From Coniferiporia sulphurascens (Eukaryota; Basidiomycota; Agaricomycetes; Hymenochaetales; Hymenochaetaceae): DNA of 64,000 nt. Location of the stretch: contig NBBA01000014.1 in the NCBI GenBank assembly GCA_002794785.1, forward strand, positions 124,001 through 188,000. The letters are read 5' to 3'. A program made the position numbers and the translations under genes. This document shows positions 58,001 through 64,000 of this stretch, in pieces; the stretch's first letter is position 1; each line of letters opens with the position of its first letter. Under the pieces are notes generated by a model. That model was not told the DNA's origin and searched no databases. It saw nothing but the letters and a program-made list of their open reading frames with translations.

Positions 58001-59877
58001 GTTAAATGTATCGTTGCACCAGTATCAATCATGTCCATTGAGGAATAAATATTGTTAGCAAATTTTTCTGTTGTTATAGCGTTAATGCTTACGTCTAAAT
58101 TGTTATCATCCACGTCTTCCATGGCGCTATCGTAGTTTCCTATTTTGTCAAGGAAATCGTTGTACGAATAAATTGGGAATTCTCCCATGTCGAAATCGTT
58201 GTCGTCGACTTCGGTTATGAATGCGCCAATTTCGCCTTGGCCTATTACGGCGCTTAGTTCGATTCGAGAGCTAGATGCGACGTTTGTTGTTGCTGCTGAT
58301 GCTGCGGTATGTTTAGCCTGGGCCGCATTTGCCCCAGTCGTTGTCAGTGCCGCTGACGCACCCGTTTCCTTCCCTTTTCCTTTATCGTCGTTCGCGTCCT
58401 CTTTTTTCTTCTGAGCTGCCTTCGTCCATTCCGTTTTTGGCGCCCAGCAGTCTCGACTATAGTGCCCTAGTTTGTTACAATTATAGCACTTAATAACGTG
58501 TGATTGTTGGTTAGGGGAATATCCCCCTCGTCCTCTTCCTCGCATGTATCCTCCTTGGCCTCTATAGCCGCGTCCTCGTGGTTGTACACCGCAGCTGTTA
58601 CCGCGTCCACGGCCCCTAAAATAAGGGTGGTTCTGCTCGTCCTTGGGCAGGTGGTTAGCCGCCGCTCCTGTCCTCTGGTGATTTTTACGCCACCCCTCGA
58701 AGGCGTTTCTCAGTGCCGTTAGTAAGAATTGAGGGGTTAGTTCAATTTCATCTTTGTCCGGGTTTGTTTCGTTAATTGTTTTAATATATAACTCACTCTG
58801 TGTGAGTACGTATTGATATTGTTCAGGCGTTGCCCGTGTAATAGCCGATATGTATGTCGACTCTGAAACTTTTACCCCTTGGGCTATGAGTTCCTCGTAT
58901 TTATTGCTGAGGTTATCGAGTGTTCCATCGAAATGGCTGACATGACCTCTGATATCAAAAAGGGCAGCCTCATTAAAGCCCTTTGTAATTGTTGTCTGGA
59001 CGTTATATCGTCTGTCAAGCGCTTTGAGTAGCGCTGGAATATCTTTGTTAAAATTAAGATAATAAGCCAATATTTTGTCGGGCATAGTGCGCATAATGCC
59101 GTTATATAAAGCGCTTGATATACCAGCCTCTCCAGTTCCTGGGGAGTTAGTGAGCAGGTTACCGTAACCTGCACTTTTGATGGCACTGCGAACTCTGTAA
59201 TTCCAGAGTTTGTAGTTTCTGTGCCCGTCGAGTTTCTCGATTCCGTCGAAGAATTTCTGGAGTTCCGCGAGTTTAGTTGCCATACTTGGTTCATCTTCCT
59301 TGGTATCATTAGCATCTGAATTGTCAGGATCAGATGGTTCTGATGGCTCACGTGATGGGTTATTTTTGGATTCTTCGGAGTTTTCTTCTTCGTTATCTTC
59401 TTTTTTATCGTCTTCTTTTTTATCGCTTTCTTCTTCTGGCTTAATATAAGGGTTATCAATTTTAAATTGTTCTTTTTCTGTTGGGTCTGATATGCCCAAA
59501 TACGTACTTATTCGATATCTGATTTCGGATGATTTTCCTTGATCTGATATTCCTAAATCTTTAGCGTGATTCGTTAGTTCCATTTTATAGTCAGTTCGTA
59601 TTTTTAATTTTTCGTCTTTGGTAGAATTATCATACCTGTTTATTCGATCTTGGATTTGTTGTTCCATTCCGTTAATTGGTATTTGTCTTAGGTTACATTG
59701 TATTATTAAGTCAACTAACCTTTTGCTATCTTTAGCTTTTTGAATTTTTTCTTCAAGTTCTTCGATAGTAGATGACTGCGTATACGTTATTTTTAGTTTG
59801 TTAGCTATGATTCATAATTCCGTTAATTTTTGTAAACGTGTCTGCTCACGAGTATTGGGTTTCTGTCTGTCAGACAT
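55031..59877 (-). pseudogene. Copia 2 Gag-Pol polyprotein, few defects
   Basis: Starts MSDRQKPNTREQTRLQK at 59877; an 841-residue open stretch (59667-57142) and a 448-residue stretch (56548-55202) cover most of it. In order: Gag with a Lys/Glu-rich linker, RGRG-rich segment, zinc knuckle CYNCNKLGHYSRDC (58480), protease IDTGATIHLT (58030), GAG-pre-integrase (LHKKLGHISYAYIKRLL, CTICIEANIKR), integrase (HMDIWGPASTHAIGGYKYL, QSDNDTVFLSKQF, TPQQNGVAE), RT (KARLVVQGFAQKEG, QIDIKSAYLYGEL, FIHVDDITICG) and RNase H (SLSVCEAELQALTHG, CDNQAAI). The defects I find are four TGAs at former CGA sites (about 59835, 57142, 56816, 55202) and a one-base deletion (AAATT to AATT) near 57091. Such proteins form particles and integrate the cDNA. 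Confidence 0.93.
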
Positions 59878-59946
59878 AATTTCGTTATTCGAGGATGTAT
59901 ATGTTTGTTAATCGTTTCATTAGTTGTAGAGTCAAGGCTCATAACC

Positions 59947-60203
59947 TCTTAAAATCTACGCATGTTGTGGTAGACGATGAGGTGCAGTGGTGAAGGTCAG
60001 GCAAAGTGGGTTATCAGCGTAAACCGATGTATTTCTAGGGTGAGACCAGCTCCCCTTATATACACGTTCCGTGGGCTAGTACTACTATAACTAACTAGCT
60101 CCTATATCGTATGGCGTTATCATTGCGTTATTGTCCACTTAGTAAGGTGGTTGTTCATATGACCACGTACTATATTTATATCGTTCGTTATATTTATTTA
60201 ATA
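59947..60203 (-). repeat. Copia 2, 5' LTR
   Basis: 257 bp; TATATAAGGGGAG on the element strand at about 60060 is the probable TATA region. Confidence 0.93.
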
Positions 60204-60672
60204 CCTCCCAACCAACAACAACCTGGACTTGGACACCCTCCGGGGCTATGTGTGCAGGTTACTCGGATCCAGGACTCAGGATGTGGACCTGGCCCTTTTG
60301 GAGCTCTCAGGTATGCTCCCACCATTTCCCTCTGACTCTTGACTGCCTTTTGGATTCCCCACCAGTTTCTTCTATGGCACATGCAGCCACTCCTTTCCTA
60401 TTCTAAGGGACTGTCTCTTCCTGATCTCATCTTGACTTGGTTATGGTTTCCTCAGTTGTGATATGTATTCCTCCCTCTTTTCCTCTCTCTATTTATTCCA
60501 AATAGGATGCATAAGTACACTAGGCCTCCCTAAGAGGCACGCATCCTGCCCAGTTTTGCTCAATGAGCAATGATGGGTGCCTCAGTAGTTAGGTAGTTTA
60601 CAGGCAGCCCCTATGGGGCCACAGGTGTATTATGTAACTCAGTAGGAATAATAAATTTAAAAAAGAAAAAGC

Positions 60673-61114
60673 AGGCAGGATAGAGAGGAGCAGGGAAAGG
60701 GTCAGGGAGATGGCAGTGGGAGTGGTCATATGGGGAGAGTCACTCAAGCAGCAACTTGCAAGGCTATGCTAGCCACACTTTGAGTTTGATGCAAGTCCAA
60801 GTTCATTATGATGGATACCAGATGAGGCAGTACAGGGACCTTAATGGACATTTACAGGCTCACACAAGCGCATTCCAGCAGCAGTGGAGGTGGCAATCTT
60901 TTCTTCTCATTTGCAAAAAGTAGAATAAAGTCCTCACTGTGCATGCACAAATCCTCCTTAGGGGGGTATAGAGTACATAGAAACTGCAAACCGGCCCTAA
61001 AGGGCCAGGGAGCTGCACACTTTGTTGTAGTTACATGACATGCAATAGAAATCCAATCCTCCTCCTCCTTCTGCAGCCAACTGATGGCCTGCATGTGGAT
61101 AAGGATTGCAACAG
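60673..61114. other. unassigned, possibly a broken host gene
   Basis: A minus-strand frame (MQAISWLQKEEEDWISIACH, then CTLYPPKEDLCMHSEDFILL) is open for about 90 residues up to the family B LTR. It may pair with the minus-strand frame beyond the LTR at 62255-61959, but no family is recognised. Confidence 0.25.
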
Positions 61115-61951
61115 TGTTAAGCCTACTAATTAGGTAAGGCTTAATAAGCAATCAATGAGGATTGACCAAGTGGAAACAATGTAGAGATGAGACAATAATT
61201 GAGCAAGGGTTTCCCCAAGGACTAGTAGACTGGTGGACTGGTGACTGGTGACTTAATATCCTGCAGAGGAGATAGTGAACAAGTAGGCTCTATTGAATGA
61301 AGAGCACAAGCTTAAGGCTTAGTGCTCTAAAAGCAAGTCCTTATATACATGTGTAGATTACTGTGGAACAAGGTGGAAGGCTGACTGAGCAAACAATAAG
61401 GGTCTGTCAGGAATCCCCTCATTTTTCCGATCATTTTCCATATTTTTATTTTTCCTGTCATTATTCATCAACTTACCGCATTAGGATTCCTGACATACAT
61501 GCTCATGAACAGCAATCACATGGTAGTTAGTAATCAGTCACCTGATGGACGCTTATAGGTACTATATATTTGCACAGCCATGTTTCTGTTTGCTCTATAT
61601 AAACCCCTCCTTTTTGCTGTAGCAAGGTTTCCCACTTTTGACCTCTTGCGGATTCCTTGCAGGTGAGTGTAGTAGACAATTATTAGTTACTGAATATTGA
61701 CTTGTGGATTCCTTGCAGTTGCAAGTGCTCTATCAGTGGTTCAAAGTTTGCAAGTCTTGAGCTTATATCAATTACTTGATCTCATCATTTGCACTGTGAG
61801 TCATGACAGGGTCAGTCAGCATGGAAGGAAATAAAAACCGATAGAAGAGTCTGACTGATCATGAAGCTAGGATCAGTCAGCATACAAGTAAGATCAGTCA
61901 GCAAAGATGACTGATGCTGATAAAGGCAATGAGTAAAGGAAATTTGTAACA
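61115..61951 (-). repeat. solo LTR, family B, split by a family C LTR
   Basis: About 428 bp in two parts (61115-61404, 61814-61951), TGTTAAGCCTACTAA to AATTTGTAACA. The flanks (AACAG, GATAG) do not match, unlike the other B copies. Confidence 0.88.
61405..61808 (+). repeat. solo LTR, family C, nested in family B
   Basis: 404 bp, TGTCAGGAATCC to GAGTCATGACA, with 5-bp duplication GGGTC (61400-61404 and 61809-61813). Confidence 0.94.
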
Positions 61952-63043
61952 GATAGCCTTATCCATGTCCACATCCACCACATCCACCATGTCCACAAGC
62001 TCTATTGGGGTTGAGTTGGGAGGGACCCTGATGCTGGGGTAGACTTTGCACGGTGCTGGTGTTGCAATCAGCCAGAACAAGGGAAGAAACACCAGATCCA
62101 GCCTGAACAAGTTGATCCCCTTCAACAGGCATCCTGTTATAACCAGATGGTAAAGGTACCCCACTTGCTTGAGCCAGATGAAGGAAAGCTGATATGGGAG
62201 AGTCTATTTGTGGTCTCTCCATTGCCATTCTTCCGGTTGCTATCTGCCACTGCAACAGTCAGATGCTCTCCTGGTTAGGGGCACTTATTTTCCATATGAT
62301 CATGTATCAGCTAGGCAAGACTTTACAAGCACATTTCTCTGCATAATCCTCATACCTGGGTCTGCCAGATCCATTTACTCCCTGCTCCCCAGATGCATCA
62401 GCTTGAACATGACCACTCCAACCTTTGCCACATATGCAGGGTGTGTCAGGCCGCCAGTTGTTTTCAACCTGTATACCATTAACCAGTCCCCTTTGTATGC
62501 ATAAACATATTCACATACCAGGAAGTAGCTGCCACAATCTGTAGGTCCTTATCCACCTTTTGGAAAAAACCCAAAGTGCGACCAGTCCAGCACTTGGTCA
62601 TGGGCCCCTAAAAGCACCACCTTGTTAGGGCAACACTATAAACATGGCACACAGGTTCTACCAGTGAAACGACTTAGGAGGGGGATATGCAAGTTGACAA
62701 GGAGGGATCACACAGAGATAGTGGATATCCTAAGAGAACTCGACTGAGTTCCCCAGGTCTGCATTGGCTGCTACTTATACACATTTGACTACTTTAGGGT
62801 AGGTCAAATCTATAATAAACTACCAATCAGAAGTGTGAAACAGTCATGATGCCATTACTATGTAATATGTCACCATACTGATGCAATATGGCGTCATTGC
62901 TCTAGAACCTTCTACTGTGATGTCATAGATCTAGAACTATCTGTGCCTGCTTACTACTGATTGGACTGAGCATACCTAATGACTAATCCATCATTATATA
63001 ATACAAGGTGAAACATAAATCGAAAAATGCTTATATCATAACA
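61952..63043. other. unassigned, AT-balanced sequence with weak ORFs
   Basis: The minus-strand frame 62255-61959 (98 residues; MERPQIDSPISAFLHLAQAS, ending in CGHGGCGGCGHG) and the plus-strand frame 62208-62504 overlap each other. Neither has a recognisable domain. Nothing else is seen. Confidence 0.25.
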
Positions 63044-63159
63044 ATGTGGTCCTTTTTGTTGATTTTTTGATTTTGGCCTAGATCCTGAGATACAGCATTT
63101 CATGGTGCTGTATCTCAGGATCTAGGCCAAAATCAGAAAATCAACAAAAAGGACCACAT
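63044..63159. repeat. long foldback hairpin
   Basis: 54-bp arms (63044-63097 and 63106-63159) pair with a single T/C mismatch around an 8-base loop. The arm includes GGCCTAGATCCTGAGATACA. Weaker pairing extends outward to about 63169. No coding capacity; it may be a foldback element or a hairpin RNA source. Confidence 0.85.
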
Positions 63160-63630
63160 CCACATTGTAAATATGATCACTTTCTCTCACCAAAGCAAGA
63201 TCCAAAAATGAGTATCTAAGGAGAAAAGATGTCGCAAGTAAAATAACAAACTGTATGCACTCTGCAAAGCTCAATTTGGTAACTGGGTGACCTGTTCCCA
63301 CGCTGGTGTTACTCATGCAGAGTTGCCTCTACTCACTAGCCCTTCTCAATTACATGGCAACACAGACTTGTGAAAGTTGTCCGGCATGTGTATGTAATTG
63401 TAGGGTCCTTCCAAATTAATTATTTTTTGCAAATTGTAATTGTGGCATGACTTGTGAGCTGAATTGCAGCTTTGTTCGGCTTACACTCAGCATCAGGATC
63501 GTCCTTGATGACATATCAAACCCATGTTAGGAAATTTCAGCCACTGAGTGCTGGCAGGACAAAACCTCCCCCCCCAAAAAAAAAAACTTGCAAGTTTTCA
63601 TATCACTGAATCAACAGCAAACCAGCCAGA
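63160..63630. other. no feature recognised
   Basis: Includes a C8/A12 homopolymer junction near 63568-63590. No motif-bearing ORF on either strand. Confidence 0.3.
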
Positions 63631-63904
63631 ATGGACCAAGAACAAAACCAAAACATTATTCCAACAAAGTCGTACCCACTAAACGATATGGCCTTGCATA
63701 ACGGGCATGCGCTGCTCATTTTTGGAGACTGTATGCGTGTTCCTGGGACCATGTCACACTTCATGAGCGCGCTGCGGACTCCCCAGGATACAACATGCTT
63801 CCAAGAATACTTGCCCAGTCCTGTGACTCATGCGCATTTGACAGCATTGTACACGAACTTCGAGAAGAATGTATCCCCCAGACCCACTGGAGGCATCCAG
63901 TTCA
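63631..63904 (+). pseudogene. unknown ORF truncated by a Copia LTR
   Basis: Starts MDQEQNQNIIPTKSYPLNDM at 63631 and reads about 91 residues to GGIQFI, where Copia LTR sequence begins at 63905. Composition is protein-like (FGDCMRVPGTMSHFMSALRT, ALYTNFEKN). Family not recognised. The remainder would lie beyond the window on the far side of the Copia insertion. Confidence 0.4.
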
Positions 63905-64000
63905 TATTAAAATATAATGAACAATTAAGTATAGTACGTGGTCATATGAACAACCACCTTACTAAGTGAACAATAACGCAATGATAATGCCATATGATAA
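63905..64000 (+). repeat. Copia LTR, 5' part, running off the window
   Basis: It begins TATTAAAATATAATGAAC and continues GTACGTGGTCATATGAACAA and ACCACCTTACTAAGTGAAC as in the LTRs at 54767 and 59947. It could be solo or the 5' LTR of a whole element. Confidence 0.88.

Larger units (their letters stand above)
54767..60203 (-). mobile_element. Copia LTR retrotransposon 2, nearly complete
   Basis: 5,437 bp with LTRs 54767-55023 and 59947-60203 (257 bp each) and 5-bp duplication CCTCC (54762-54766 and 60204-60208). The LTRs are nearly identical, differing mainly at C/T and G/A sites. The primer-binding site candidate GGTTATGAGCC adjoins the 5' LTR at 59946, and the polypurine run GAAGGGGAG precedes the 3' LTR at 55024. 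It interrupts LINE ORF2 between MDLDGL and PTNNN. Confidence 0.95.
53473..60672 (+). mobile_element. 5'-truncated LINE, second subfamily, containing Copia 2
   Basis: It starts in the ORF2 connection region and runs through RNase H (QVFTNGSCIGNASGSAICSM, DAEIFSLATAPGW, LSDSLTALGLFHTW), a TGA in place of the Val/Trp region before WCPGHEAIPGNKWAD, then ISHCRWHNHPPWPAQ and MDLDGL at 54766. After Copia 2 it resumes PTNNNLDLDTLRGYVCRLLG and ends LSGMLPPFPSDS (60342). The 3' UTR has the second-subfamily hairpin and a tail at 60648-60672. The catalytic Asp of TDGS reads Asn (TNGS). Confidence 0.85.

Overview
The window looks like a repeat-rich, gene-poor block of a basidiomycete (mushroom-forming, Agaricomycete-type) nuclear genome. 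The evidence is a KDZ-type DNA transposase gene with its CxC2 cysteine cluster, a Tad1-like LINE with zinc-knuckle ORF1 and an APE-RT-RNase H ORF2, Copia elements, very short fungal introns (39-58 nt), and an expanded mushroom-type hypothetical gene. I cannot name the species. Almost every kilobase is a transposable element or a broken gene inside one. No intact conserved host gene, tRNA, rRNA or CRISPR array is visible.

Layout: 1-3046, minus-strand LINE fragments and one solo LTR. 3047-11183, a full-length LINE between 15-bp target duplications, carrying a solo LTR in its 5' leader and a large inverted LTR dimer in its RNase H domain. 11199-24699, overlapping LINE copies on both strands, themselves interrupted by another LINE, by solo LTRs of four families and by a mariner-like MITE. 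24700-48480, one giant insertion (about 23.8 kb; about 14.4 kb once later insertions are subtracted) bounded by long inverted repeats of roughly 1.8 kb. It splits a single LINE copy whose halves lie at 23092-24699 and 48481 onward. It carries a KDZ transposase gene (35737-46623) and an opposite-strand spliced gene of unknown function (27516-31121). A Copia element (39432-46267) sits inside the transposase gene, and that Copia holds both an LTR and a poly(A)-tailed retroposon: four levels of nesting. 48481-53472, more minus-strand LINE. 53473-60672, a plus-strand LINE containing a second Copia element (54767-60203). 60673-64000, unassigned sequence with nested LTRs, a strong foldback, and an unknown ORF cut by another Copia LTR at the window edge.

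Four LTR families are named here A (about 559 bp, TGTTA...TAACA), B (about 428 bp, related termini), C (about 400-420 bp, TGTCA...TGACA) and Copia (about 256 bp, TATTA...TAAGA). All A, B and C copies are solo LTRs, and nearly all have a 5-bp target duplication. Across Copia, LINE and KDZ genes the inactivating stops are overwhelmingly TGA where a sister copy or the protein frame calls for CGA, and imperfect target duplications and LTR arm differences also fall at CpG. This points to CpG-directed C-to-T decay (methylation or a RIP-like process). The most interesting object is the giant KDZ transposon with long terminal inverted repeats and a second gene.
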